Assembly (NCBI RefSeq): GCF_007754155.1
Contig: NZ_CP037423.1
Location: 4,804,865 to 4,868,864 of the forward strand
Source of the DNA: Stieleria neptunia
GTDB lineage: Bacteria; Planctomycetota; Planctomycetia; Pirellulales; Pirellulaceae
Reading direction: 5' to 3'
Length of the DNA stretch: 64,000 nt
The position numbers and the translations under genes were made by a program. The notes under the pieces are model-generated. The model made no database searches. It was not told the DNA's origin and saw only the letters and a list, made by a program, of their open reading frames with translations. Within the stretch, counting starts at the first letter, position 1. Each line of letters opens with the position of its first letter. Positions 8,659-17,791 of the stretch are shown piece after piece.

Positions 8659-9813
8659 TCAATAACCGCGGATCACCCGACAAACGCGATCGATGTCTGA
8701 TTCGTCAATCGCCGAACCGGTCGGCAGACAAATCACTCGATCACAGAGCGTCTCGGTGTTCTGTAACGCAAGGTTTTGATGGCGAGGCATCGATTGATAG
8801 GGTTCCATCCGATGGCACCCTGGATAAAAGTACCGACGGGCTCGAATCTGTTGAGCGTGCAACCGAGCCACCAATTCGTCTCTGCTGACACGAAAACGAC
8901 TCTCGTCGATCTCGATGACCACGTATTGCCAATTGGTCTGCTGCAGATGGTCGTACGTCAACAGCCGCAATCCCGCGATCCCTTCCAGGTGTGCACGATA
9001 GAGCTGGTGATTGTGTCGGTTCTTTTCCAGCAGCTGATCCAAGCACGGCAACAGCGACAATCCCATCGCGGCGCAGACTTCGGGCATTTTTGCATTCGTG
9101 CCCAAATCAACGACCGTGTCCATTCCGGCAAAGCCAAAATTTTTGATCAACGCCAGTCGCTCCGCCAGCGCGTCGTTGTTGGTCGCGATCGCTCCGCCTT
9201 CGAACGTGTTGAAGAATTTGGTGGCGTGGAAGCTGAACACTTCGCAATCACCGAAGTTGCCGATCATCTGATCGTCTTTCGAACAGGCGAAGGCGTGAGC
9301 GGCATCGTAGACCACCGCCAAACCGTGCTTACGTGCCAGGTCTTCGATCGCTTTGGTGTCGCAGGGATTTCCCCAAAGATGCACACCGACAATCGCACTC
9401 GTTTTCTCCGTGATCAGCGCCTCGATGCTCTGCGGACAAATTGTGTGATTGTCGCGATCGACGTCTGCGAAGACGGGTGTCAGTCCGCCCCACTGCGCCG
9501 CGTGAGCGGTCGCAACGAAGGTGAACGACGGCACAATGACTTCGCCGGTCAGATTCAGTGCGTGGTAGGCCAGCTGCAAACCGATCGTCGCATTGCAAAC
9601 CGCAAAACAATGCTTGACGCCCAAATACGCACGCAACTTCGCTTCCAACTCTTTGACCACGCAACCGTCGTTGGTAAACCATCGCCGCTCAAAGATCTGG
9701 TCGACGAGTTGATCGAAGTAGGCGCGGTCACCGACATTCGGAGCCCCGACGTGCAGCACGTCATCTCGGACGACCTTTCGATCGATCCGATGCGTGGTCT
9801 TTGTGACTGACAT
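8659..9813 (-). CDS. DegT/DnrJ/EryC1/StrS-family PLP aminotransferase
   Basis: A 384-residue PLP-dependent aminotransferase of the family that usually makes amino sugars on nucleotide-sugar substrates. Visible signatures are VPSFTFVATAHAA (94-106), the PLP-contacting DAAHAF (170-175) and the Schiff-base lysine K199 in FSFHATKFFNT. The length is typical. The start at ATG 9813 gives MSVTKTTHRI; a GTG at 9867 would add 18 residues with no family resemblance. It is the first gene of a probable two-gene unit with the O-GlcNAc-transferase-like gene. The exact sugar cannot be told from sequence. Confidence 0.85.
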   Translation of the reverse strand: MSVTKTTHRIDRKVVRDDVLHVGAPNVGDRAYFDQLVDQIFERRWFTNDGCVVKELEAKLRAYLGVKHCFAVCNATIGLQLAYHALNLTGEVIVPSFTFVATAHAAQWGGLTPVFADVDRDNHTICPQSIEALITEKTSAIVGVHLWGNPCDTKAIEDLARKHGLAVVYDAAHAFACSKDDQMIGNFGDCEVFSFHATKFFNTFEGGAIATNNDALAERLALIKNFGFAGMDTVVDLGTNAKMPEVCAAMGLSLLPCLDQLLEKNRHNHQLYRAHLEGIAGLRLLTYDHLQQTNWQYVVIEIDESRFRVSRDELVARLHAQQIRARRYFYPGCHRMEPYQSMPRHQNLALQNTETLCDRVICLPTGSAIDESDIDRVCRVIRGY

Positions 9814-10180
9814 TCGCGATACGCAGACCAATGGAACAGCTGGGATGAATCTCTGAAGACGCACCACTTGTTGTCGGATGGTCGATTCATCCTCCTACAG
9901 GATAAGCTGCGATTGGGCTGATTGCCCTTGGCATCAACGAGGCGAATCGGTGGTGCCGAATCGTGGAAATCATGAAGAAACACGGGCGAAGAAGCGTGTT
10001 CGGCACAACAGTCGCAACCCGACGCAGCGTCACGAGGGTTTTCCCTCGCCAGCTCACTGCACGCTATACTGGTCGAGCGAAACAGGGGGCACGTACGAAT
10101 GAAAAGGGCATAAGCGTTGGTGTGCAGGCTTTAGCTGCCTCGTTTCGCTGCGCCGCAGCGACCGGGAATCGCTTAAGGAC
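9814..10180. other. Intergenic region without a recognisable gene
   Basis: I see no convincing gene in this stretch. It has small GC-rich open frames on both strands without ribosome sites or family features. The right end runs into the palindromic repeat interrupted by the insertion sequence. Confidence 0.5.
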
Positions 10181-10331
10181 CGTCGGAAGAATAAGTGGCG
10201 GGGATTGATTGTGGGATAGGCTTCCAGCCTGTCGTTTTCGCCATGACAGGCTGGAAGCCCAGGGCTGTAAGGGTATCGCGTGACCGCGATTTTTGTGTAT
10301 TCCCGTGTTTTACGCTACACGGAGGTTCGCG

Positions 10332-11678
10332 ATGTCATCGAAAGTTTTTGATCGGTTTGTAACCAAGGCACCATTTGCTGTCATGACCAGGGCGCTCACG
10401 CAGGACTTTATCGGGAGCGATTTGCAACTGGTTTTCGATAACAATCGAGAAAAGCAGTATGAGTACCTCGCCACATTCCAGGCAGTGGCGATGACGGTCG
10501 CTGACGTGGCCTTGAATTTCAGCGAGAATTTCAATCAAGCCTACAAGGAGCACAAAGAGAATCTCGACGTTTCTCGACAGTCATTCTATGCCAAAACCAG
10601 AGGCATAGAACCAGCGGTAAGTGAGTCGCTCGTTTCGCACGCGGCAAAGCGGACTATCCAAATGCAAGACGCGATGGGGTTCACACCCTGGGAATTGCTT
10701 CCAGGTTATCGTTGCTTGAGTATTGATGGGAATGTCTTGGCGAAGTCTGACAAAAGATTGAAAGACCTTCGAGACGTCAAGGGTGCACCGTTGCCGGGTA
10801 AACTAGTCGCGAGGTTTGACCTACAGCGACAGGTGTTTGACCGCGCGTACGTGCTGCTTGACGGCCACGCGCAAGAGTCGACGTGTTGCGATCGGATCGT
10901 GGATGATATCCAGCCGAATGATGTCGTAATTGCGGACCGGCATTATTGCATCGTCCCATTCCTCAACAAACTCGCTCAATCCAAAAGCTTCTTCGTGATC
11001 CGCCAGCACGGGCGTTTGAAAGGCGTTTTACTGGGAAAACGCAAACGCATTGGCCGCAGCAGCACAGGCGTAGTCTACGAACAAGCGTTGAAACTATCTG
11101 CTGCCGAAGATGCCATGGTGGTTCGCCGAATCACTGTCATATTGGACTCGCCAACGCGAGATGGCGACGAAGAGATTCACGTGTTGACGAATCTTCCCGC
11201 CACAGTTTCGGCTAAGGACGTGGCAGAGGTTTACCGGCATCGCTGGGAAGAAGAAACCGCGTTCAATATTTTACAGATGACGCTCACTTGCGAGAAATCA
11301 GGTGTCGGTCATCCCAAAGCAGCAACGTTCCTGTTTTGTATGTCGCTGCTCGCGTTCAATCTTCGACAAACCATCTTTGCGGCTTTGTTTGCGACCCATG
11401 ACGAATCAGAGGTGGAAGCGATCAGCCACTTTCACGTCTCAAAAAATGTCTCCGATAAAACCGAAGGGATGTTGATTGCGATCACCGAGGACGAGTGGGC
11501 AGAATTGATTCCGACGACAATCAAAGGCCTCGTCGCGATGCTGAAGAAGATCGCTCGGACGATCGACCTAAAGGAGTACAGAAAATCGGTCCGCGGCCCG
11601 AAGAAGAAAAAGCCGCACCGATCAAGGAATGTAGCCTCGTCTCATGTTTCGACCGCGAAACTGCTAGGATTGACCTAG
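10332..11678 (+). CDS. IS4-family DDE transposase
   Basis: A 448-residue transposase that cuts and joins DNA for the surrounding element. The DDE triad is visible: D132 in CLSIDGNVL, D202 in VVIADRHY, and a glutamate in YRHRWEEETAFN (about E308), which follows the Y-x2-R-x3-E pattern of IS4 enzymes although the later lysine is Asn. The start at ATG 10332 is set by GGAGG at 10321-10325; an upstream ATG at 10293 lacks such a site. The C-terminus is basic (KKKKPHRSR), fitting DNA binding. The 11-bp target duplication agrees with the 9-13 bp typical of the family. Confidence 0.92.
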   Translation: MSSKVFDRFVTKAPFAVMTRALTQDFIGSDLQLVFDNNREKQYEYLATFQAVAMTVADVALNFSENFNQAYKEHKENLDVSRQSFYAKTRGIEPAVSESLVSHAAKRTIQMQDAMGFTPWELLPGYRCLSIDGNVLAKSDKRLKDLRDVKGAPLPGKLVARFDLQRQVFDRAYVLLDGHAQESTCCDRIVDDIQPNDVVIADRHYCIVPFLNKLAQSKSFFVIRQHGRLKGVLLGKRKRIGRSSTGVVYEQALKLSAAEDAMVVRRITVILDSPTRDGDEEIHVLTNLPATVSAKDVAEVYRHRWEEETAFNILQMTLTCEKSGVGHPKAATFLFCMSLLAFNLRQTIFAALFATHDESEVEAISHFHVSKNVSDKTEGMLIAITEDEWAELIPTTIKGLVAMLKKIARTIDLKEYRKSVRGPKKKKPHRSRNVASSHVSTAKLLGLT

Positions 11679-11680
11679 CA
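11662..11680 (+). terminator. Hairpin at the transposase stop codon
   Basis: TGCTAGG-ATTGA-CCTAGCA forms a perfect 7-bp stem that includes the transposase TAG stop. It may terminate transcription or block read-through across the end of the element. No T-run follows, so intrinsic termination is uncertain. Confidence 0.45.
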
Positions 11681-11881
11681 GGATACCCTTACAGCCCTGG
11701 GCTGGAAGCCTATCCCACTTATTCTTCCGACGCTCCTCAAAGCTAGACACCAACGGTTGCTGAATCCCGTTTTACTCATGCCCGTTCCAATCGCGGCACC
11801 CTCCGTTTAATAGTTGACGAAGCACTAGCGACGCTCTGGAGCAGGATTCGAGACCAGCGCGGACCGACACACACGAGGCGT

Positions 11882-13270
11882 ATGGGATTGGCGATGAATA
11901 TCAACCGACGTGACGCGATCCGCGTGACAGCTGCGTCCCTTGGCTCAGTGGCCGCGTTGCCTTCGTTTGGCGTGTCCGTCGCCGAAGAAACGACACCAAC
12001 CTCGGCAACCATTCAAGTGCTGCATCCGCGGGCTCGGGTACCGTTGTCGTTCATCATCGATGATTCGACTTGCCTGGTGAACATGGGGCATTTTTGCATG
12101 CCGCAATTCGCCCATGCCTGGCCCGAGCGCGACGTCTACCAACAACCGTGGCGCGAATGGCCGCGTGAAATCCCGGACCGGTTTGTCCGCGAGTTCGGCG
12201 AGTGGTGCGCCCAGCACGATGTCAAAGGAAAATACAGCATCGTTCCCTATCCCGCCTGTGTGGGATGGCTGGACAGGACCCTGCCGGGATGGTCACGGCA
12301 GGATCTGGACAACAGCCTGGCCCTGGTCCGCGATCTGATGATGCCCAACTGGGACATTCACCCTGAAATGATCACCCACACTCGCGTGATCGACTTGAAG
12401 ACTGGTCGACCGATGGCCGAAGTCAACGCGGGGACGATGGAGAACAGCTATCCGCAAACCGACATCAGCACCGATCACTTGACCGAATACCTGGCCTACG
12501 CGCTACGGATCTTGAAAAATTGCGGATTGAATTGCGACGGCATCACCACACCGGGCGGATTCGGAAACCGCGTGAAAGAAAAGCTGCCCGTCGCCGCCGG
12601 CCAAGCGGTCCGTGATGTGTACGGCAGCGAGTTGCCACACTATTTCAAGTACGTCAAAACCGGCGACGAATCCACCGAACCGCAATTGGAGTTTGACGGC
12701 GATCGCGTTCTTTCCAACTTGACCATGAACGTCCCGGCGGGGACGGGTGATTGGTTCGGCAGCTGGGAAGGCAGCAAGGTGTCTGATCCGGATCGCTATT
12801 GCACCCCCGACGCCACGTCGGGGCGGATGGTGGAATTGATCGAGCGTGGTCAACCGGCGGTGATGCTGTGCCATTGGCCGGGCATGTATTGCAACGGCAC
12901 CAAGACGGGATTCAACGCCTTCAAACGTGTGGTCCAATCACTGGCGTCACGGTTTGGTGACCAGACGCTTTGGATGAAGGTCAGTGAAATCGGACGCTAT
13001 TGGGCCGCCAAAGAGATGACCAGCCTGACGCGAAGCGACGCGAACACGATCGAATTGAACGCCCCGCTCGCCTGCGAGAACTTTACGGTCTCGGTCGGTT
13101 CGACATCGATCAGCAAGGTTCCATCACTTTCACATGTCGGCTCGCAATGGCCGCTGCAACAGGTGGCATCGCTTTCACGTTTGCAAAACGGAACCTTTGT
13201 CCGCGTCGATGGCGACGTGGTGGTTTGCCTGGATCTGCCCAAGGGTGCAAGTCGGCTGAGTCTGGGATAG
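11882..13270 (+). CDS. Tat-exported putative polysaccharide-deacetylase-like protein
   Basis: A 462-residue protein with a twin-arginine signal (MNINRRDAIRVTAASLG, then a hydrophobic stretch to about residue 35), so it should be exported folded. The mature part starts with VPLSFIIDDSTC, resembling the first metal-binding Asp motif of NodB-type deacetylases, and later has HPEMITHTRVID with spaced histidines. The similarity is distant, so activity is unproven. The first ATG is at 11882; ATG 11894 directly before the Tat motif is an equally good start. It is a single gene on the plus strand, convergent with the HEAT-protein operon. Confidence 0.6.
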   Translation: MGLAMNINRRDAIRVTAASLGSVAALPSFGVSVAEETTPTSATIQVLHPRARVPLSFIIDDSTCLVNMGHFCMPQFAHAWPERDVYQQPWREWPREIPDRFVREFGEWCAQHDVKGKYSIVPYPACVGWLDRTLPGWSRQDLDNSLALVRDLMMPNWDIHPEMITHTRVIDLKTGRPMAEVNAGTMENSYPQTDISTDHLTEYLAYALRILKNCGLNCDGITTPGGFGNRVKEKLPVAAGQAVRDVYGSELPHYFKYVKTGDESTEPQLEFDGDRVLSNLTMNVPAGTGDWFGSWEGSKVSDPDRYCTPDATSGRMVELIERGQPAVMLCHWPGMYCNGTKTGFNAFKRVVQSLASRFGDQTLWMKVSEIGRYWAAKEMTSLTRSDANTIELNAPLACENFTVSVGSTSISKVPSLSHVGSQWPLQQVASLSRLQNGTFVRVDGDVVVCLDLPKGASRLSLG

Positions 13271-13338
13271 CATGTTGGGCGGAATGGTCCGCTAACATGC
13301 CGAGAGTCTCGACGACGACCTGCGACCGCTTTGCATCG

Positions 13339-15141
13339 TCACTGATCGTCGGACAACGGTTTCAGGAACCAGTCTTCGTAGTCGGTGATGATCGGCGAGA
13401 CGGTCGGCGGCGAGGATTCACCGGTCAGCTGCTCGATCGCCCAGTGGCAGGAAAAACTGACTTCGCTGCCGAATTTGGTCGCAAACCGTCGCAAATCCGG
13501 CAAAGCAGCCTTCGCCTTCATCCGCCCCAGGCTTTGGGCACACATCGCGCGCACGGTGCCATACTCCGGTTCCAGCGATTCGACATCATTGAGCCGTGCG
13601 AGCAGCATGTCGACCAGATCGTCGGGGGCCTCGTCGGGGTACAGGAATCCGACACTCCACGCCGCAGCGGTTCGCGCCCGTTCGCCGAGTGAAAAGTTGC
13701 GAGGCACGTAGGCCCTGACCAACGCGTCGGCTTCGCGGTAGTGCATCTGTCCAAACGCTTGGAAAAGCTGGGACATCAGATCGACCACGCCGGGAGAGCC
13801 CGCATTGAGTTTTCGTTTCTGAAACTGATCGTGGATTTCGGTCGCACGCCCAAGCATTGCCGGCAAGTGTTGCCGTTGCCCGAATCGCCGGAGCCCCCAA
13901 CCCGCCGTCACCATCACTTCGCCGCGCGGGTGTCGCAATAAATCGACGAGTCGATCTCCGGCCGGTTTGTGGTCCAAGCTGACCAGCACCCGTGTGGCTT
14001 GCTCACAGCCTCGCCAGGAGTCTTGATCAAGAATCCCCGAGACTTGCGAGAGGACTTCATCGCGGAGTGACGGAAGCTGGGCGAGTTGAAACAACGCGAC
14101 TGCTACTTGCTGGCGCAGGCCCGGATTGACGTCGTCGAGCAGCGTTGCGAGGGGCGCGATGCGAGCTGCCTGTTTGCTGTCGATCAGTGCCGAGGCGATC
14201 GTGCGGCGGACGTTGACGTCTGGACTGGCGATCGCCTGGTCGGTGAACTCGAGCACGATCTTGAAATCGATTTCGTAGAGCCGCCGAAGTGCCTCGGATT
14301 GCACGACGGTACTGCTGCGGCTCATCAACGATCGGAGCAACTTGATCGCCGCCGGATCGGTATGCCGGCTCAACAAGGCGATGGCCAACACGTCCGCAAC
14401 GATGTCGCCGTCACCCTCCGCGCCGCCGATCAACTCGGCAGCCAGCGGCTGGAGCCCCGACGCGGACAGTTGACCGAGCGACCGCGCCGCGGCCAGTCGG
14501 ATTCCACCAGGCAACGAATCGTCGCGGACGTAGCGACGAAGCGGTTTCGATCCGTCGTGCAGTTCCAGTGCGCCCACCCCTTGGATCGCAATGACCAGAG
14601 ATTGCCGCCGCGCCCCGGTTTCGCTCAACCGCGCAAGCCACTGCTGAGACATTTCCGGCGACTTCCACTTCACCAACGCGGGCTCGACGAGCGACGAAAT
14701 CGCGGCCCCGTATTTCTGGGCCAACCTCGCCAACAGCGGAGCCTGATCGCGGGCGTCCAATTCGATCAATGCACGAACCGCCGCGCGTCGCACCGAAGCG
14801 TCCACTTCACTCGTTCCGGCCAATTCAACCAAGGCCGGCAAGGCCGCGTCAATGCCTTCCATCCCTCGGCGGTGTGCAATCGCAATCGTGTCGATCGTGA
14901 CGCGTTGCAGTTGGGCGTTGGGCCGTGCCAATGCGTCCAACCATAGCGGTATCGCATCGTTTGATACTTTCAGTTGCGTTTCACGATAGGAGAACGCAGG
15001 ATCCGTTCCCATCACGTCATCGACGTTCAAGATGGATGGCACCGGATCGGCTGCACCCGCGGGGATGCCGCACACCGGAAGCGACGCGAGGGCAACGGCA
15101 ATCCAGACCGAGAGCATTAAACGGGACGAGTGAGACGCCAT
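13339..15141 (-). CDS. Secreted HEAT-repeat protein
   Basis: A 600-residue protein made almost entirely of HEAT/PBS-lyase-like alpha-helical repeats (for example VRRAAVRALIELDARDQ, VRRTIASALIDSKQ, LRQQVAVALFQLAQL) after an N-terminal signal peptide (residues 1-29, ending near GIPAGAADP). Such solenoids act as protein-binding scaffolds. ATG 15141 overlaps the end of the ABC permease gene by 25 bp, and the signal peptide begins there, which decides the start. It is the last gene of a four-gene unit, suggesting a periplasmic or surface partner of the transporter. The ligand is unknown. Confidence 0.75.
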   Translation of the reverse strand: MASHSSRLMLSVWIAVALASLPVCGIPAGAADPVPSILNVDDVMGTDPAFSYRETQLKVSNDAIPLWLDALARPNAQLQRVTIDTIAIAHRRGMEGIDAALPALVELAGTSEVDASVRRAAVRALIELDARDQAPLLARLAQKYGAAISSLVEPALVKWKSPEMSQQWLARLSETGARRQSLVIAIQGVGALELHDGSKPLRRYVRDDSLPGGIRLAAARSLGQLSASGLQPLAAELIGGAEGDGDIVADVLAIALLSRHTDPAAIKLLRSLMSRSSTVVQSEALRRLYEIDFKIVLEFTDQAIASPDVNVRRTIASALIDSKQAARIAPLATLLDDVNPGLRQQVAVALFQLAQLPSLRDEVLSQVSGILDQDSWRGCEQATRVLVSLDHKPAGDRLVDLLRHPRGEVMVTAGWGLRRFGQRQHLPAMLGRATEIHDQFQKRKLNAGSPGVVDLMSQLFQAFGQMHYREADALVRAYVPRNFSLGERARTAAAWSVGFLYPDEAPDDLVDMLLARLNDVESLEPEYGTVRAMCAQSLGRMKAKAALPDLRRFATKFGSEVSFSCHWAIEQLTGESSPPTVSPIITDYEDWFLKPLSDDQ

Positions 15142-16781
15142 ACTTTTAAACCAAAGACCAAGAACATGAGAGCCGAGAAGCCGCCGGAGATGTACCACGC
15201 GGCGGGCAGCAAGTTGTAATTTTCAAACCCCGGTGTTTCGATCACGCTAAGTGCCGCGCCGACCGGATTGACCAGCAACACGCGTTGGACCATCTCGAAT
15301 CCGAACGGGGCGCCACGTCCGAGCCAAACCAACAGCGGGACCAAGAACAGTGCCATGACGACGACATAGGTGACGGTGGTCGCGACGGCCGTGGTTCGAA
15401 ACAAACTGCCGACCGCGGCGCTGACCGCCACCGTGTAAACCACCGTCCAGGCCAGACAGACCAGCACCAAATTGACCTGGTACCACATTTGGGGCTCGAT
15501 GTAGATCATCACCAGGTACCCCGGCAGCGTCGCCATCAATACCAACAACAGCGTCCAAAGCACACTGAGCAGTTTTCCTCGCACGATTTTCAGCGACGTC
15601 AGCGGTGTCAGACGCAGCAATTCCCAACCACCGCCGTCACGTTCGCCGCTGATCAATCCGGAGGTCAAGCTGGGAGTCATCACGACAATCAAGATCACTT
15701 GCAGTATCACCACCAACCCGCCGATGGTTTCGGTGCCCCAGCTCGTCACGCTCGTGGCGGCGGCGAAGGTCAGCACCATGGAGACGACGGCACACAGCGC
15801 GACCAATCGAAACAGCCATTGGGATCGGCCGAAGCGACGGCAACGAAACTCCTTGACCATGACCGGGTTCAGGTACCAGGGGATGCCGGGTTTGCGGCGC
15901 TGTGGATCGACGATGAACAGGAATCGACGCAGCAGCCGCGTTACCAATCCGCGCTCGTCGGTGATCACGCCTTGCGCACGCGACTGGTCAAAAATCCGAT
16001 AATTCAATCTGGAAATCGTGACCGCGGCAAAGATCAAGCTGCTGACCAGCGTGACCACGATGAATTGCACGTTGCCGGGTGACGCGATCAGTCCCCTGGA
16101 TCCCAGTCCGCCCTGTCCCATGATCTGCATCACCACCGGCACGGGCGAAAGGTAGCGTGCCCACTGCGCGACGGTTCCCATCACCCCGCTCCCACCGGGA
16201 AAAAACGCATCCGGGACCAGTGTCAAAAAGAACAGTGCAAAAATGATCGAATAGGTCAGCCGCACTCCGGCGTCGGTCGATTGCACATAGCTGCTGATCA
16301 ACATTCCCAACGTGGCGTATTGAAACACCAACACCAACAGCACGAAGTAAAACAGCCCCAGTCCGCTGCGCAAGTCAATCCCTCCCATCGCGTAGCAGGC
16401 CGCGGCCCCCGGCATACTGGCCAGCAAGACCAGCAGGGCGAACAGCAAGACGCCGGCAAGTTTGCCGAAATAGATCGACAGCGGGCTCAGTGGCGAATTC
16501 AACAACAGGGCCAACGTGCCGGCGTTTTTTTCATTGACGATCGACGTGGCCGGAAACGCCGGAACCAGAAAAACGACACCCGCCAACAAGCCGTAACCGA
16601 ACACACGAAACACCTGGATCGACTGCACGCCGCTCAGGTCAACGGTGGCATCGGTCGGCCAGCGCATCAGCACCGCGATGGAAAACGTGACCGTCAGCGC
16701 CAGCAGCGTTGCGAACGCCTTGGGTGAGCGGACGATTCCGAAGAATTCACGCTGTACGACGGGATTGAAGGCCGAACTCAT
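15117..16781 (-). CDS. ABC-2-type transporter permease (tandem membrane domains)
   Basis: A 554-residue integral membrane protein with about twelve predicted helices in two similar halves. The first half starts near residue 20 after VVQREFFGIVRSPKAF, and the second near residue 310 after NPVMVKEFRCRRFGRSQW. Both segments are typical pre-helix motifs of ABC-2 permeases, and INEKNAGTLALLLNSPLS and SGERDGGGWELLRLTPLT are the matching coupling regions. This looks like a fused dimer. Its ATG overlaps the ATPase stop (ATGA), so the two are translationally coupled. The substrate is unknown. Confidence 0.82.
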   Translation of the reverse strand: MSSAFNPVVQREFFGIVRSPKAFATLLALTVTFSIAVLMRWPTDATVDLSGVQSIQVFRVFGYGLLAGVVFLVPAFPATSIVNEKNAGTLALLLNSPLSPLSIYFGKLAGVLLFALLVLLASMPGAAACYAMGGIDLRSGLGLFYFVLLVLVFQYATLGMLISSYVQSTDAGVRLTYSIIFALFFLTLVPDAFFPGGSGVMGTVAQWARYLSPVPVVMQIMGQGGLGSRGLIASPGNVQFIVVTLVSSLIFAAVTISRLNYRIFDQSRAQGVITDERGLVTRLLRRFLFIVDPQRRKPGIPWYLNPVMVKEFRCRRFGRSQWLFRLVALCAVVSMVLTFAAATSVTSWGTETIGGLVVILQVILIVVMTPSLTSGLISGERDGGGWELLRLTPLTSLKIVRGKLLSVLWTLLLVLMATLPGYLVMIYIEPQMWYQVNLVLVCLAWTVVYTVAVSAAVGSLFRTTAVATTVTYVVVMALFLVPLLVWLGRGAPFGFEMVQRVLLVNPVGAALSVIETPGFENYNLLPAAWYISGGFSALMFLVFGLKVWRLTRPV

Positions 16782-17791
16782 GACGTCGCCTCTTGCGTTG
16801 CCGGCTGTGACTCCGGCGTATCGCCGCCGTGACTGCCGCTGGCGACCGACAAAAAGGCGTCTTCCAGATCGGTCGGAACTTCGCGAAATTGGGCGATCGC
16901 TTCGCCGGATCCCACCAAGTGGGTCAACAGCGGCGTGATTTCCCGATCGTTCAATCCGGTGGTGAAACGAACCATCGTCTCGGCGGTTGCCCCGGTCACT
17001 TCGGATTCATGGTTCATTTCACTCGACCACGACTCCACCAACGCGACCACGCGATCGACTTGATCGTGGTCGACCAATTGAATTTCAAAGGTCCGTCGTT
17101 GCTGGATGTCGCGCATGATTTCGTCCAGCGTCCCGAACGCCCGCAGCCGTCCCTTGGTGATCATCGCCACGATGTCACAAACGCGCGCCAGTTCGGGCAG
17201 GATGTGACTGGTGACGATCAATGTTTTTCCCATTTCCGCCAGCCGCAACAACATTGTTCGCATGTCGATCCGTGCTTGTGGATCAAGCCCGTTGGCCGGT
17301 TCGTCCAGAATCATCACCTGGGGATCGTGCATCAACGTCCGAGCGATCGCCACACGCTGCTGCATCCCGCGACTGAGCGCATCGACGAACAGATCTTTCA
17401 TGTAGGTCGCGCCGGCGATCTCCAGCACTTCATCAATCCGCACGATCCGTTGGCGACGCCCGATGCCGTAGGCGGCGCCGAAAAAATCTAGATACTCGCC
17501 GACTCGCATGTTGTTGTACTTGCCGAAATCATCGGGCATGTAACCGACCAGACGTTTGATCTTGCGTGATTCGGTCAAGCAGTCTGCACCGGCGATTCGG
17601 GCCGTGCCGCTGGTCGGTTTGAGCAGCCCGACCAGGATACGAATGGTGGTCGTTTTGCCGGCACCGTTAGGTCCGATGAATCCCAAGATCTGGCCGCTGT
17701 GGACGGTGATGGAAAGGGAATCCAAGGCGGTGAATTCATCATACCGCTTGGTCAGATCCACGGTTTCGATGATGGGTTGTTGATCGGTCAC
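16778..17791 (-). CDS. ABC transporter ATP-binding protein
   Basis: A 337-residue ATPase with Walker A GPNGAGKTTT (40-49), signature LSRGMQQRVA (139-148) and Walker B VMILDEP (159-165). It matches the CcmA/DrrA-like exporters that power ABC-2 permeases. The C-terminal 100 residues form an accessory domain common in this group. The GTG start overlaps the TGA of the upstream gene (GTGA), and its end overlaps the permease start. It is the energy module of the four-gene operon. Confidence 0.92.
   Translation of the reverse strand: MTDQQPIIETVDLTKRYDEFTALDSLSITVHSGQILGFIGPNGAGKTTTIRILVGLLKPTSGTARIAGADCLTESRKIKRLVGYMPDDFGKYNNMRVGEYLDFFGAAYGIGRRQRIVRIDEVLEIAGATYMKDLFVDALSRGMQQRVAIARTLMHDPQVMILDEPANGLDPQARIDMRTMLLRLAEMGKTLIVTSHILPELARVCDIVAMITKGRLRAFGTLDEIMRDIQQRRTFEIQLVDHDQVDRVVALVESWSSEMNHESEVTGATAETMVRFTTGLNDREITPLLTHLVGSGEAIAQFREVPTDLEDAFLSVASGSHGGDTPESQPATQEATS

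Larger units (their letters stand above)
10260..11699 (+). mobile_element. Intact IS4-type insertion sequence, 1440 bp
   Basis: The element has perfect 18-bp terminal inverted repeats: CAGGGCTGTAAGGGTATC at 10260-10277 and its reverse complement at 11682-11699. It is flanked by an 11-bp target duplication GGCTGGAAGCC (10249-10259 and 11700-11710). The single transposase gene fills the element. Perfect ends, a perfect duplication and an undamaged reading frame suggest recent insertion. Confidence 0.93.
10181..11732. repeat. Palindromic repeat split by an insertion sequence
   Basis: Without the inserted 1440 bp and one duplicated target copy, this is a long palindrome. The left outer arm CGTCGGAAGAATAAGTG (10181-10197) pairs with CACTTATTCTTCCGACG (11716-11732). 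The inner arm GTGGGATAGGCTTCCAGCC (from 10211) pairs with GGCTGGAAGCC on the left of the element plus TATCCCAC on its right. An intact copy of the inner hairpin is at 22247-22303. Confidence 0.85.

Noticed and set aside
9878..10208. Two small frames of 74 and 81 residues upstream of the insertion sequence
   Set aside because: They overlap each other in different frames, lack ribosome sites and family features, and the second runs into the repeat.
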